A stretch of DNA of 64,000 bases from Clostridiales bacterium. GTDB lineage: Bacteria; Bacillota; Clostridia; UBA1381. Positions 55,009-63,971 of the stretch are shown one piece after another. The notes below the pieces were generated by a model. That model was given only the letters and a program-made list of their open reading frames with translations, did not search any database and was not told the origin of the DNA. The stretch covers positions 62,001 to 126,000 of the forward strand of contig JAQXZB010000036.1 of assembly GCA_029226975.1 (NCBI GenBank). The letters are read 5' to 3'. The first letter of the stretch is position 1, and each line of letters starts with the position of its first letter. A program made the position numbers and the translations under genes.

Positions 55009-56343
55009 ATGCTGGACGTATTTAAGAATGCATGGAAAATTCCCGGCTTAAGACGCAGAATAATATTCACCGTTTTAATGCTTGTGATATTCAGATTCGG
55101 CGCACATATTCCGGTGCCTTATCTGAGCTCGGAGGCAATGCAGGCATTTCTGGGCGCAGGCGGAACAGACCTGTTCAGCTTGTTTGATGTATTTACGGGA
55201 GGCGCGTTCTCAAACGCCACGGTTATGGCACTGGGTGTTTCACCGTACATCAACTCATCAATTATCATACAGCTTCTGACCGTTGCCATTCCGGCGCTTG
55301 AACGTCTTGCCAAGGAAGGCGTTGAAGGCAGAAAGAAGCTTAACAAGATTACAAGATACGTTGCGGTTGTTCTGGCGTTTATACAGGGCGCAGGTCTTTA
55401 TGTTACCCTGTACAACATGAACGCTACGGACGGACTTAAGGCTATTACAAATCCGGGCGTGCTTACGTTCTTTACAATAGTCCTTACGTTTACCGCCGGT
55501 ACCGCATTCATTATCTGGATCGGTGAGCTTATCACCGAAAAGGGTCTCGGAAACGGTGTATCGCTGCTTATCTTTGCCGGTATCGTTTCAAGAATACCGA
55601 CAGGTATTGCAACAGTATATAACACATACTTAAGCGCCGGCACAAGCCTTAAGGGTGTTATCATAGTTGCCGCAATCGCGGTAGTTGCCGTATTGGCAAT
55701 CGCGTTTGTTGTATATTTCTCCGAAGCGGAGAGAAGAATCCCCGTACAGTACGCAAAGCGTGTTGTGGGAAGAAAAATGTACGGCGGACAAAGCACAAAC
55801 ATTCCCATAAAGGTGGCTATGGGCGGAGTTATGCCCATCATCTTCGCGTCAAGTATCATGGCGTTCCCCGCTACAATCGTAAGATTGATTTCGGGCGGTA
55901 ACCTGCCCTCAAGCGGAATATGGTATTATGTTTTGGGCTGTCTGTCAGCGGGCTTTTGCTCGGCGAAGTGGACCAGCGTTGTATACGCGGTACTCTACTT
56001 CCTGCTTATAATCTTCTTCACATACTTCTATTCATCAATCCAGTTCAATCCCATTGAGCTGTCGAATAATATGAAGAAGAGCGGCGGCTTTATACCCGGT
56101 ATCAGACCCGGTAAGCCGACAAGCGATTTTATAGGAAGAGTTTCATCAAGACTTAATCTTATCGGAGCCTGCTTCTTAGGCTTAATCGCAATACTGCCTG
56201 TAATTGTCGGAGCAATCTTTAACATTCCGTCATTGCAGATAGGCGGTACATCACTTCTGATTATCGAGGGTGTTGCGCTTGAAACGGTAAGACAGATTGA
56301 GTCACAGATGACAATGCGCCGTTATAAGGGCTTTTTGGAATAA
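55009..56343 (+). CDS. secY: Protein translocase subunit SecY
   Basis: 444 residues with ten predicted transmembrane helices, including the conserved loop regions IPVQYAKRVVG and the plug-side segment after TM1. Forms the Sec channel with SecE and SecG, receiving the many signal-peptide proteins of this window. Confidence 0.98.
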   Translation: MLDVFKNAWKIPGLRRRIIFTVLMLVIFRFGAHIPVPYLSSEAMQAFLGAGGTDLFSLFDVFTGGAFSNATVMALGVSPYINSSIIIQLLTVAIPALERLAKEGVEGRKKLNKITRYVAVVLAFIQGAGLYVTLYNMNATDGLKAITNPGVLTFFTIVLTFTAGTAFIIWIGELITEKGLGNGVSLLIFAGIVSRIPTGIATVYNTYLSAGTSLKGVIIVAAIAVVAVLAIAFVVYFSEAERRIPVQYAKRVVGRKMYGGQSTNIPIKVAMGGVMPIIFASSIMAFPATIVRLISGGNLPSSGIWYYVLGCLSAGFCSAKWTSVVYAVLYFLLIIFFTYFYSSIQFNPIELSNNMKKSGGFIPGIRPGKPTSDFIGRVSSRLNLIGACFLGLIAILPVIVGAIFNIPSLQIGGTSLLIIEGVALETVRQIESQMTMRRYKGFLE

Positions 56344-56362
56344 TTGAAAGGCGGGAATATAT

Positions 56363-57004
56363 ATGAATTTAATTCTTGTAGGACCTCCGGGAGCCGGCAA
56401 AGGCACTCAGGGCGAGATACTTTCAAAAAAGCTTGGTATAGACACGATTTCAACGGGCGTAATGCTCAGAACTGCCATAAAGGAGCAGACCGAGGTCGGC
56501 AAAATGGCACAGAGCTATATCAATGACGGCAAGCTTGTTCCTGATGAGGTAATGGTTTCAATAGTAAAGGAAAGACTTGGTCAGCCGGATTGTGAAAAGG
56601 GCTTTATCCTTGACGGATTTCCCCGCACAACCGCTCAGGCTCAGGCACTTTCCGAGTCGGGAGTTAAGATTGACAAGGTGCTTTCCCTTGAGGTTGACGA
56701 TGAGATGATTGTCGGCAGACTTTCCTCAAGACGCGAGTGCTCAAAATGCGGCGCTCCCTACAACATTGTTTCCAATAAACCCCAAAAAGAGGGTATATGT
56801 GATAAATGCGGCGGTGAGCTGATACAGCGCGCCGACGATAACCCCGAAACAATTCAGAACAGACTGAATGTTTATCACGAGCAGACGGAGCCGATAAAAG
56901 CTTATTATGACAAGCTCGGACTTCTTGTAACCGCTAAAGGTGAGGAGGAGCTTTCGGCTACAACGGCAAACGTCTTTGGGGCTTTGGGACTTGAGGTGGA
57001 ATAA
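56363..57004 (+). CDS. adk: Adenylate kinase, zinc LID form
   Basis: 213 residues: P-loop GPPGAGKGT, LID domain with four cysteines (CSKCGAPYN and CDKCGGEL), the zinc-stabilised form typical of Gram-positives. Interconverts ATP+AMP and 2 ADP. Directly abuts map. Confidence 0.97.
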   Translation: MNLILVGPPGAGKGTQGEILSKKLGIDTISTGVMLRTAIKEQTEVGKMAQSYINDGKLVPDEVMVSIVKERLGQPDCEKGFILDGFPRTTAQAQALSESGVKIDKVLSLEVDDEMIVGRLSSRRECSKCGAPYNIVSNKPQKEGICDKCGGELIQRADDNPETIQNRLNVYHEQTEPIKAYYDKLGLLVTAKGEEELSATTANVFGALGLEVE

Positions 57005-57751
57005 ATGATTACCATCAAGTCTGCAAAGCAGGTGGAAAAAATGCGAAAAGCCTGCGAGATAACAAAGGGTGCGCTGGAGCTTATAGAAAAGAACATCCAC
57101 CCCGGAGTTACAACAAAGCAGCTTGACAAAATCGCATATGATTTCATAAAATCAAAGGGCGCGCAGCCCAATTTCCTCAACTACAACGGCTTTCCCGGCA
57201 GCATCTGCGCTTCGGTAAACGATGAGGTAGTTCATGGGATACCGAGCAAGCGGACTGTTTTAAAGGAAGGCGACATAATAAGCATCGATATGGGTACTGT
57301 CCTTGACGGCTGGCACTCCGATGCGGCAAGAACCTTTGGGGTCGGTAAGATAAGCGATGAAGCCAAACGCCTTATCGACACCACAAGGGAAAGCTTCTTT
57401 GAGGGAATAAAGCATATAAAGCATGGTGCCAAATTAGGTGACTGCAGTGCTGCTATTCAGGAATACTGCGAAAGCAGAGGCTACGGCGTTGTCCGCGACC
57501 TTGTGGGTCATGGCATAGGTCAAAGCCTTCACGAGGATCCGAGCGTTCCGAATTTCGGAACAAAGGGAAAGGGCGTTCGTCTGGCGGCAGGAATGACGCT
57601 GGCAATAGAGCCCATGATAAACGAAGGAACCTGGAAGGTTGAGATTTTAGATGATGACTGGACCGTAGTAACGGCAGACGGAAAGCTGTCGGCTCATTAT
57701 GAAAACACCATCCTTGTAACAAGGGACGGCTGCGAAATATTAACGCTTTGA
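57005..57751 (+). CDS. map: Type I methionine aminopeptidase
   Basis: 248 residues; metal ligands in ISIDMGTVLDGWHSDAART, GHGIGQSLHEDP, AIEPMINEG and HYENTILVT. Removes the initiator Met from nascent proteins. ATG follows the adk stop without a gap. Confidence 0.97.
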   Translation: MITIKSAKQVEKMRKACEITKGALELIEKNIHPGVTTKQLDKIAYDFIKSKGAQPNFLNYNGFPGSICASVNDEVVHGIPSKRTVLKEGDIISIDMGTVLDGWHSDAARTFGVGKISDEAKRLIDTTRESFFEGIKHIKHGAKLGDCSAAIQEYCESRGYGVVRDLVGHGIGQSLHEDPSVPNFGTKGKGVRLAAGMTLAIEPMINEGTWKVEILDDDWTVVTADGKLSAHYENTILVTRDGCEILTL

Positions 57752-57766
57752 CGGAAAGGAGTTAAT

Positions 57767-58033
57767 ATGGAGGTTTCAGTGGGTTCGGTAGTCCGTTCGA
57801 TAGCAGGACGGGATAAGGGTGACGACTTTATAGTTCTCGCGCTTGACGGTGCGTATGCGTATTTAGCAAACGGAGAATTAAGAAAGGTCGATACCCCGAA
57901 GAAGAAAAAGCTCAAGCATCTTCAGCCGAGTCAAAAACGCTCGGAATTCATCATAAACCGCTTAAATACGGTGGGAAAGGTGACAAACTCGGAGGTGCGA
58001 AAGGCATTGGCGGAATTAGTGGGTACTAATTAG
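57767..58033 (+). CDS. KOW-domain RNA-binding protein (L14e-like)
   Basis: 88 residues: KOW motif at the N-terminus (VGSVVRSIAGRDKGDDFIVL) and a basic linker TPKKKKLKHLQPS. Found at this position, between map and infA, in many Clostridia. Ribosome or rRNA binding is inferred; its role is not established. Confidence 0.85.
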   Translation: MEVSVGSVVRSIAGRDKGDDFIVLALDGAYAYLANGELRKVDTPKKKKLKHLQPSQKRSEFIINRLNTVGKVTNSEVRKALAELVGTN

Positions 58034-58045
58034 GAGGATATAACA

Positions 58046-58264
58046 TTGGCTAAAGATGATGTTTTGGAACTGGAGGGCAAGGTTGTGGAAAACCTTCCCA
58101 ACGCAATGTTTAAGGTAGAGCTTGAAAATGGTCACCAGGTATTGGCACATATTTCAGGCAAATTGAGAATGAACTTCATAAAAATTCTTCCCGGCGATAA
58201 GGTAAAGCTCGAAATGAGCCCCTATGACCTTAGCCGCGGCAGAATAACATGGCGTTCAAAGTAA
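58046..58264 (+). CDS. infA: Translation initiation factor IF-1
   Basis: 72 residues, exact IF-1 length, OB fold ([20 protein letters not shown]...[13 protein letters not shown]). The start codon is TTG at 58046, behind AGGAGG with 7-8 bases spacing. IF-1 normally begins MAKxD, and the encoded residues after the TTG match, so the TTG start is well supported. Confidence 0.96.
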   Translation: MAKDDVLELEGKVVENLPNAMFKVELENGHQVLAHISGKLRMNFIKILPGDKVKLEMSPYDLSRGRITWRSK

Positions 58265-58267
58265 TAG

Positions 58268-58393
<126 letters not shown>

Positions 58394-58511
58394 TGCAGAA
58401 ATGTTTATGACTTGTTCAAGTGCGGCTGCTGCAATATGATTGCAGAGCTTGGAGAGGTTAGTTAACTATAAAATTTTTTGATGATATCTTTTAATGGAGG
58501 TGTAGAAAAGT

Positions 58512-58880
58512 ATGGCAAGAATAGCAGGTGTTGACTTACCGAGAGAAAAAAGAGTAGAGATTGGTCTTACCTATATTTATGGCATAGGTGTAAAGAGCTC
58601 ACAGAAGATTCTGGCAAAGGCGGGCGTTAATCCCGACACAAGAGTTAAGGATCTGACGGATGCAGAGGTAAACAGCTTAAGAGAGGTTATTGACGCCGAG
58701 TATACGGTTGAGGGTGACCTGAGAAGACAGCTGGCTCTGGATATTAAGAGACTTATGGAGATAGGATGCTACAGAGGTATCCGTCACAGAAAGGGTCTGC
58801 CGGTAAGAGGTCAAAACACAAAGAATAATGCCAGAACCCGTAAGGGTCCTGCAAAGACTATAGCAGGTAAAAAGAAATAA
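58512..58880 (+). CDS. rpsM: 30S ribosomal protein S13
   Basis: 122 residues; helix-two-turn-helix body and basic tail [19 protein letters not shown] that contacts P-site tRNA. First gene of the alpha group after rpmJ. Confidence 0.98.
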   Translation: MARIAGVDLPREKRVEIGLTYIYGIGVKSSQKILAKAGVNPDTRVKDLTDAEVNSLREVIDAEYTVEGDLRRQLALDIKRLMEIGCYRGIRHRKGLPVRGQNTKNNARTRKGPAKTIAGKKK

Positions 58881-58897
58881 AGGAGGGACTAAGCTAA

Positions 58898-59296
58898 ATG
58901 GCTAAGGTAGCAAAGAAAACTACGCGTACAAGAAGACGCGATAGAAAAAATGTTGAAAAGGGAGCAGCTCATATCCGTTCAACATTTAACAATACGATAG
59001 TTACAATTACAGATACGGCAGGAAATGCCATATCATGGGCAAGCGCAGGCGGCTTAGGCTTCCGCGGTTCAAGAAAGAGTACTCCGTTCGCAGCTCAGAC
59101 AGCGGCAGAAACCGCTGCAAAGGCAGCTATGGAGCATGGCATGAAGACAGTTGAGGTTTATGTAAAGGGTCCGGGCGCCGGCAGAGAAGCCGCAATCCGT
59201 GCCTTACAGGCAACAGGTCTTGACGTTACAATGATCAAGGATGTTACTCCGATTCCTCATAATGGTTGTAGACCACCAAAGAGAAGAAGAGTCTGA
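58898..59296 (+). CDS. rpsK: 30S ribosomal protein S11
   Basis: 132 residues; [20 protein letters not shown] and C-terminal [16 protein letters not shown], near the mRNA exit/platform. Confidence 0.98.
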   Translation: MAKVAKKTTRTRRRDRKNVEKGAAHIRSTFNNTIVTITDTAGNAISWASAGGLGFRGSRKSTPFAAQTAAETAAKAAMEHGMKTVEVYVKGPGAGREAAIRALQATGLDVTMIKDVTPIPHNGCRPPKRRRV

Positions 59297-59320
59297 TTAT
59301 TTGTAAAGGAGGAGAAAGAC

Positions 59321-59914
59321 ATGGCAAGAAATACTCAACCGATATTAAAGAGATGCAGAACCTTAGGTCTTGAGCCGACAGTTCTGGGTATCGACAAGAG
59401 TTCAAACAAAAACCCGAAGCAGTCAAGAAAGAAGCAGTCGGAATACGGTCTGCAGCTTAACGAGAAGCAGAAGGTTAAGTTCATTTACGGCGTACTGGAG
59501 AAGCAGTTCAGAAAGTACTATGTAATGGCTACAAAGAGACAGGGTATCACCGGTGAAATGCTGCTGCAGATACTCGAATCAAGACTGGATAACGTAGTTT
59601 ACAGATTAGGCTTGGCAAATACCAGACGTGAAGCAAGACAAATTGTAAATCACGGCCATATCACGGTAAACGGCCAGAAGGTTGACATTCCGTCATACCT
59701 TGTAAAGGCAGGCGACGTAATTTCTGTAAGAGAGAAGAGCAGAAGCTCTGTAAGAATCAAGGAAATCGTTGAGGAGAATGCAAAGCGCACAATTCCTCAG
59801 TGGCTTGATATGAACAGAGATACCTTTACAGGCAAGGTTGTAAGACTTTCAAACAGAGATGATATCGACTATGACGTAGAGGAACACTTGATCGTCGAGT
59901 TTTATTCGAAATAA
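59321..59914 (+). CDS. rpsD: 30S ribosomal protein S4
   Basis: 197 residues; S4 RNA-binding domain (LDNVVYRLGLANTRREARQI). The N-terminus has a single cysteine, so this is the zinc-free (C-) type, unlike the zinc types of S14 and L36 here. S4 commonly autoregulates the alpha operon. Confidence 0.98.
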   Translation: MARNTQPILKRCRTLGLEPTVLGIDKSSNKNPKQSRKKQSEYGLQLNEKQKVKFIYGVLEKQFRKYYVMATKRQGITGEMLLQILESRLDNVVYRLGLANTRREARQIVNHGHITVNGQKVDIPSYLVKAGDVISVREKSRSSVRIKEIVEENAKRTIPQWLDMNRDTFTGKVVRLSNRDDIDYDVEEHLIVEFYSK

Positions 59915-60001
59915 TCACTATTTACCCTCGGTAAGTGGAAACAGAATTATAAATGTAACGACATATTATTTATATGTTCGATTTAAAAGGAGGGTTCTGA
60001 A

Positions 60002-60952
60002 ATGATAGAAATGGAAAAGCCTAATATAGAATGTGTAGACCTTTCGGAGGACGGCCGTTACGGCAAGTTCGTTGTTTCGCCCCTTGAAAGAGGGTACGGA
60101 ACAACACTCGGAAACTCACTTCGCAGAATATTACTTTCATCATTGCCGGGTGCGGCTGCCACATCTATCAAGATTGACGGCGTTCAGCATGAATTCTCAA
60201 CTGTGCCGGGTGTGACAGAGGACGTCACCGAAATCATTTTGAATTTAAAGAAAGTGGCAATAAAGCTTCATGGCGACAGTCCCAAAACTGTCTACATCGA
60301 TGCTAAAGGCGCAGGCGAAATTACGGCGGGCGATATAAAGCGTGATAGCGAGGTTGAGATTTTTAATCCCGACCTGCATATTGCAACCCTTAATGATGAT
60401 GCAAGGCTGTACATGGAAATAACTCTGTCAAAGGGCAGAGGCTATGTAAGCGCCGATAAGAACAAGACCGGCGGTCAGTCGGTAATCGGCCTAATTCCCG
60501 TTGACTCGATATACACGCCGGTAACAAAGGTAAACTATACCGTTGACAATGTGCGTGTAGGTCAGTATACGGACAGGGAACAGCTTTCGGTAGAGGTATG
60601 GACAAACGGTACCATAAAGCCGGACGAAGCTGTCAGTCTTGCGGCAAAAATTATGAATGAATTACTTACGCTGTTCGTCGATTTGTCGGAGGAAGCTAAG
60701 AATACCGAAATCATTGTTGAAAAGGAAGAGAACAAGAAGGAAAAGGTACTCGAAATGACTATCGAGGAACTGGATTTATCCGTTCGTTCCTACAACTGCC
60801 TGAAGAGAGCGGGCATCAATACGGTGGAGGATCTTACAAACAAGTCCGAAGAGGATATGATGAAGGTAAGAAACTTAGGCAGAAAGTCGCTTGAAGAAGT
60901 CATAAACAAGTTAAACGGTTTAGGTCTTTATCTTAAGAAAGAAGAAGATTAG
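60002..60952 (+). CDS. rpoA: RNA polymerase alpha subunit
   Basis: 316 residues: N-terminal assembly domain (about 1-230, [20 protein letters not shown]) and C-terminal UP-element/activator domain (about 250-316, [19 protein letters not shown]). RBS AGGAGGG. Preceded by an 87-base AT-rich gap. Confidence 0.98.
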   Translation: MIEMEKPNIECVDLSEDGRYGKFVVSPLERGYGTTLGNSLRRILLSSLPGAAATSIKIDGVQHEFSTVPGVTEDVTEIILNLKKVAIKLHGDSPKTVYIDAKGAGEITAGDIKRDSEVEIFNPDLHIATLNDDARLYMEITLSKGRGYVSADKNKTGGQSVIGLIPVDSIYTPVTKVNYTVDNVRVGQYTDREQLSVEVWTNGTIKPDEAVSLAAKIMNELLTLFVDLSEEAKNTEIIVEKEENKKEKVLEMTIEELDLSVRSYNCLKRAGINTVEDLTNKSEEDMMKVRNLGRKSLEEVINKLNGLGLYLKKEED

Positions 60953-60966
60953 TAGGAGGTAACAGT

Positions 60967-61311
60967 ATGCCGGGAACAAGAAAGTTAAATCTTCCCACAG
61001 ATCAGAGAAAAGCATTGTTAAGAAATCTTGTAACAAGCTTTTTGGAGAACGGAAAGATTGAAACAACAATCACCAGAGCAAAAGAAACCCAGAGTATGGC
61101 TGAAAAGATGATTACTCTCGGAAAAACAAATACACTGCATTCCCGCCGTCAGGCATTAGCATACATCACAAAGGAGGACGTAGTAACTAAGCTGTTTAGT
61201 GAAATCGCTCCGAAGTATGCTGAAAGAAACGGCGGATACACAAGAATAATCAAGAAGGGTCCCCGCCGCGGTGACGCTGCTGAAATGGTTATCCTTGAAA
61301 TGGTTGACTGA
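60967..61311 (+). CDS. rplQ: 50S ribosomal protein L17
   Basis: 114 residues; [20 protein letters not shown] opening. Last gene of the ribosomal supercluster. In many Clostridia ecfA1-ecfA2-ecfT-truA follow, but here a terminator and convergent genes follow. Confidence 0.98.
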   Translation: MPGTRKLNLPTDQRKALLRNLVTSFLENGKIETTITRAKETQSMAEKMITLGKTNTLHSRRQALAYITKEDVVTKLFSEIAPKYAERNGGYTRIIKKGPRRGDAAEMVILEMVD

Positions 61312-61320
61312 TATTAAAAA

Positions 61321-61348
61321 AAACAGGCGCATATGCGCTTGTTTTTTT
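61321..61348. terminator. Bidirectional terminator at the end of the ribosomal cluster
   Basis: AAACAGGCGCAT/ATGCGCTTGTTT stem with T7 on the plus strand and A8 upstream giving a T-run on the minus strand; it ends both the rplQ and the CmpB-like transcripts. Confidence 0.9.
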
Positions 61349-61752
61349 CATACAAGCTTGTAATGGGGCTTTTCCTCGCCGAAAAGTATATATCTTAACC
61401 AGTCGTCAACAATAATGCACACACCGCTTAAAATAAACCAAAGCACCGAATAAAACAGCGAAACCTGACCCATTATATTAAATCGCAGATATGAGTAGTC
61501 CCATACGTTCATGCCAAGCTTTATGTTGACAATATAGCCGGTTATAAATTCAAGCAGCGTTATCAAAAACGCACCGATAAGCATTTCGGGCAGTAAGGGA
61601 ATTTCAAAGGTGAAAAATTCGTTCATAAGCCCAATCAGCAAAAAACAAAGCCCGCCCAGGAAAAACATCGTCCAGTGCGAGGAGCCACGCCACAACAGCT
61701 CGATTATTATATAAAAAATTCCGCCTAAGGAGAATAAAATAAACTGCTTCAT
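61348..61752 (-). CDS. Four-helix membrane protein, putative ABC-transporter CmpB-like family
   Basis: Start at 61752 (GGAGG 9 bases upstream); 134 residues and about four transmembrane helices (about 3-20, 26-44, 55-73, 87-115). ITGYIVNIKLGMNVWDYS and FNIMGQVSLFYSVLWFILSG resemble the family annotated as putative ABC-transporter type IV (CmpB), whose function is unproven. It lies 56 bases after the flavodiiron gene on the same strand, with the RBS held in a perfect inverted repeat. Confidence 0.75.
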   Translation of the reverse strand: MKQFILFSLGGIFYIIIELLWRGSSHWTMFFLGGLCFLLIGLMNEFFTFEIPLLPEMLIGAFLITLLEFITGYIVNIKLGMNVWDYSYLRFNIMGQVSLFYSVLWFILSGVCIIVDDWLRYILFGEEKPHYKLV

Positions 61753-61758
61753 AACAAA

Positions 61759-61787
61759 TAACCTCCATATATTATTTATATGGAGGT
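61759..61787 (-). promoter_or_regulatory. Hairpin sequestering the ribosome binding site of the CmpB-like gene
   Basis: Perfect 12-bp arms AACCTCCATATA and TATATGGAGGTT around a 5-base loop. On the minus-strand mRNA the second arm contains the GGAGG Shine-Dalgarno of the CmpB-like gene, fully paired with CCTCC in the first arm. Lies between fprA-like and cmpB-like genes. Confidence 0.75.
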
Positions 61788-61808
61788 TATGCACTTTTAA
61801 TTCAGGTA

Positions 61809-62966
61809 TTATTTTACCAGCTCGTCCGCTAACGCACTAAGCTGTGCGGTCGAATCGGCATTTAAGGTGGATTTGATTGAAACAACATTGTCTGCAATTG
61901 TAATGTCCTTCATCATCTCAAATTCCGCTCTCATCTTCTTTGCCGCCATGGGCGCCCAGGAGCCGTTTTCTATAAAGGCAACGGTTCTTTTTCTGTAGGT
62001 TTTTGATTTTAAATGGGAGATAAATTCCTCCATGCAGGGGAAAACTCCGCCGTCATAGGTCGCGGCGGCACATACAAGCCTGTCATAACGGAACGCGTCC
62101 TCTACCGCTTCAGCCATATCGTCGCGGGCAAGATCCGTTATTGCGGTTTTTACGCCTTTGGCGTCAAGAAGCTCTTTAAGTTTATATGCCGCCGCGGCAG
62201 TGTTGCCGTAAATGGAAGCATAGGCAATAAAAACTCCCTCGTCCTCCGGCTCGTAAGCGCTCCAGGTATTGTACTTGCCTATGTAATAGTCCAAATTCTC
62301 GCTGAGAATGGGACCATGGAGCGGGCAGATGGTCTTAATATCAAGGGCTGCGGCTTTCTTTAACAAAGCCTGTGCCTGTGCGCCGTATTTGCCCACAATG
62401 TTAAAGTAATAGCGTCTTGCTTCGCAAGCCCAGTCCTCATCGGTGTCAAGAGTACCGAATTTGCCGAAAGCGTCCGCGGAAAAGAGTACCTTTTCGGTCT
62501 GCTCATATGTAACCATAACCTCCGGCCAGTGTACCATGGGCGCCATAAAGAATTGAAGCGTATGAGCGCCGAGTGTTATTGTATCGCCCTCCTTGACGGT
62601 GACAGTCCTGTCGGTAAGGTCAATATCAAAGAATTGGGGAAGCATCGCAAAGGTTTTCGCGTTGCCTATAAGCTTAAGCTGCGGGTATTTGTCGCAAATG
62701 GTTTTGATGTTTGCGGCATGATCCGGCTCAAGATGCGAGATAACAAGATAATCGGGGCTTTTGCCGTCGAGAGCCTTTTCAAGCTTTGCAAGCCATTCAT
62801 CAGTACCCCGCTTGTCCACTGTATCCATAACGGCTATCGCATCGTCCATAATGATATATGAATTATAAGAAACACCGTTGGGAACCTCATACTGTCCCTC
62901 AAACAGGTCAAGGGTTTTATCATTGGCTCCTATATATAAAATTTTTTCACAAATAAAATCCTTCAT
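61809..62966 (-). CDS. FprA-type flavodiiron protein
   Basis: Start at 62966 (AAGGAG upstream; the GTG at 62975 is too close). The 385-residue protein has a metallo-beta-lactamase-like diiron domain: SHLEPDHAAN (His78, Glu80, Asp82, His83), a His in APMVHWPEV, Asp in FSADAFG and His in CPLHGP. A C-terminal flavodoxin domain with FMN loop YASIYGNTAAAA (about 250-385) follows. It reduces O2 to water (or NO to N2O) with electrons from rubredoxin, protecting anaerobes. No rubredoxin gene is adjacent. Promoter identified upstream. Confidence 0.95.
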   Translation of the reverse strand: MKDFICEKILYIGANDKTLDLFEGQYEVPNGVSYNSYIIMDDAIAVMDTVDKRGTDEWLAKLEKALDGKSPDYLVISHLEPDHAANIKTICDKYPQLKLIGNAKTFAMLPQFFDIDLTDRTVTVKEGDTITLGAHTLQFFMAPMVHWPEVMVTYEQTEKVLFSADAFGKFGTLDTDEDWACEARRYYFNIVGKYGAQAQALLKKAAALDIKTICPLHGPILSENLDYYIGKYNTWSAYEPEDEGVFIAYASIYGNTAAAAYKLKELLDAKGVKTAITDLARDDMAEAVEDAFRYDRLVCAAATYDGGVFPCMEEFISHLKSKTYRKRTVAFIENGSWAPMAAKKMRAEFEMMKDITIADNVVSIKSTLNADSTAQLSALADELVK

Positions 62967-63016
62967 AAAAAACACGCTCCTTGTTAAATTTTGCGGACAC
63001 AGCCCGCTTTAGGACT

Positions 63017-63045
63017 ATTATAGCATATATATGATATAAATTCAA
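63017..63045 (-). promoter_or_regulatory. Promoter of the flavodiiron gene
   Basis: Minus-strand TTGAAT (63040-63045), 17 bases, TATAAT (63017-63022). Confidence 0.75.
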
Positions 63046-63087
63046 GGAAATAATAAAAAAAGAGTGAAAGAATAAGGAAAAATAGTC

Positions 63088-63116
63088 TTGACAAACAAAA
63101 AAGTGCATGATATAAT
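63088..63116 (+). promoter_or_regulatory. Consensus promoter of tRNA-Leu
   Basis: TTGACA (63088-63093), 17 bases, TATAAT (63111-63116), 21 bases before the mature tRNA. Confidence 0.88.
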
Positions 63117-63137
63117 AAATACGTTGCATTAAGAAAT

Positions 63138-63227
63138 GCCGATGTGGCGGAATTGGCAGACGCCCGGGACTTAAAATCCCGTGGGAATTTTACTCCCGTA
63201 CCGGTTCGACCCCGGTCATCGGCACCA
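63138..63227 (+). tRNA. tRNA-Leu (anticodon TAA)
   Basis: A 90-nt class II tRNA: acceptor GCCGATG/CATCGGC, anticodon loop CTTAAAA in GGGA..TCCC, long variable arm, T-arm CCGGTTCGACCCCGG, encoded CCA. Reads UUA/UUG. Confidence 0.95.
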
Positions 63228-63228
63228 G

Positions 63229-63254
63229 AAAAAACGCGCGTTTGCGCGTTTTTT
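63229..63254 (+). terminator. Terminator of tRNA-Leu
   Basis: AAAAAACGCGCG/CGCGTTTTTT hairpin (63229-63254) whose 3' arm ends in T6. Confidence 0.88.
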
Positions 63255-63297
63255 CATTAACAGTAGAAACTAACGATATTTTAAAGGAGTGGTTTTT

Positions 63298-63951
63298 GTG
63301 AAATTAAGTAACTTAAGAAGAATATTTTGCGGATTTATTGCGGGAGCAGTGGTCGCTGCTATAGTCCCCGTAATAGCTAAAACCGTTGAGGAACAGATAA
63401 CGGTGTATTACAAAGATATCAAGATTAACATTGACGGCGAACCTCTTGATACTACAGGTGCGGAACCTTTTATATATGACGGTACTACATACCTACCTGT
63501 AAGGAAAATAAGTGAAGCTGTCGGTAAAAATGTTCAATGGGACGGAACTACGAACACCGTAAGCCTTGGTTCTGCACCCGGAACAACAAATAATTTATTT
63601 GATATTATGCAGCCTCACGCATCAAACTACTGCAAAATATATTCCGGAAATGATAAGTATAATTTCCTTGGCGCCGAAAGAAAAAACTGCGCTAAATTTG
63701 ATGATGTATCTCCGTATCTGACATTCAATTTTGACGGAAAATATAAAGAGTTGACCTTTGAAACGGGTATGAACAACTATGGCGGAGTTTTGGAAATATA
63801 CGCGGACGATGTGCTTGTCCAGGAAGTGCAGACTCCCGGAAATCAGCCTCCGAAAAAGGTAACCGTTCCCCTTGACGGAGTTTTGCAGCTGACAATTATC
63901 CCCACAGGCAACTTTTACGTATGCTGCTGCTGGGATATGCAGTTACGGTAA
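63298..63951 (+). CDS. Secreted stalk-domain protein with NPCBM-like module
   Basis: Start is GTG at 63298 with AAGGAG 8-9 bases upstream (the GTG at 63289 overlaps the RBS). The 217-residue product has a signal or anchor helix (about 8-28). One copper-amine-oxidase-like stalk motif (GAEPFIYDGTTYLPVRKISEAVGKN, here quoted only by its ends GAEPF and AVGKN, about 52-85) follows. The C-terminal domain (about 100-217) resembles NPCBM carbohydrate-binding modules (YLTFNFDGKYKELTFETG, VLEIYADDVLVQEV). An unusual Cys-Cys-Cys-Trp occurs near the end. No sortase or SLH motif. Confidence 0.8.
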   Translation: MKLSNLRRIFCGFIAGAVVAAIVPVIAKTVEEQITVYYKDIKINIDGEPLDTTGAEPFIYDGTTYLPVRKISEAVGKNVQWDGTTNTVSLGSAPGTTNNLFDIMQPHASNYCKIYSGNDKYNFLGAERKNCAKFDDVSPYLTFNFDGKYKELTFETGMNNYGGVLEIYADDVLVQEVQTPGNQPPKKVTVPLDGVLQLTIIPTGNFYVCCCWDMQLR

Positions 63952-63971
63952 TTGAAAACTCTTGAGTGAAA

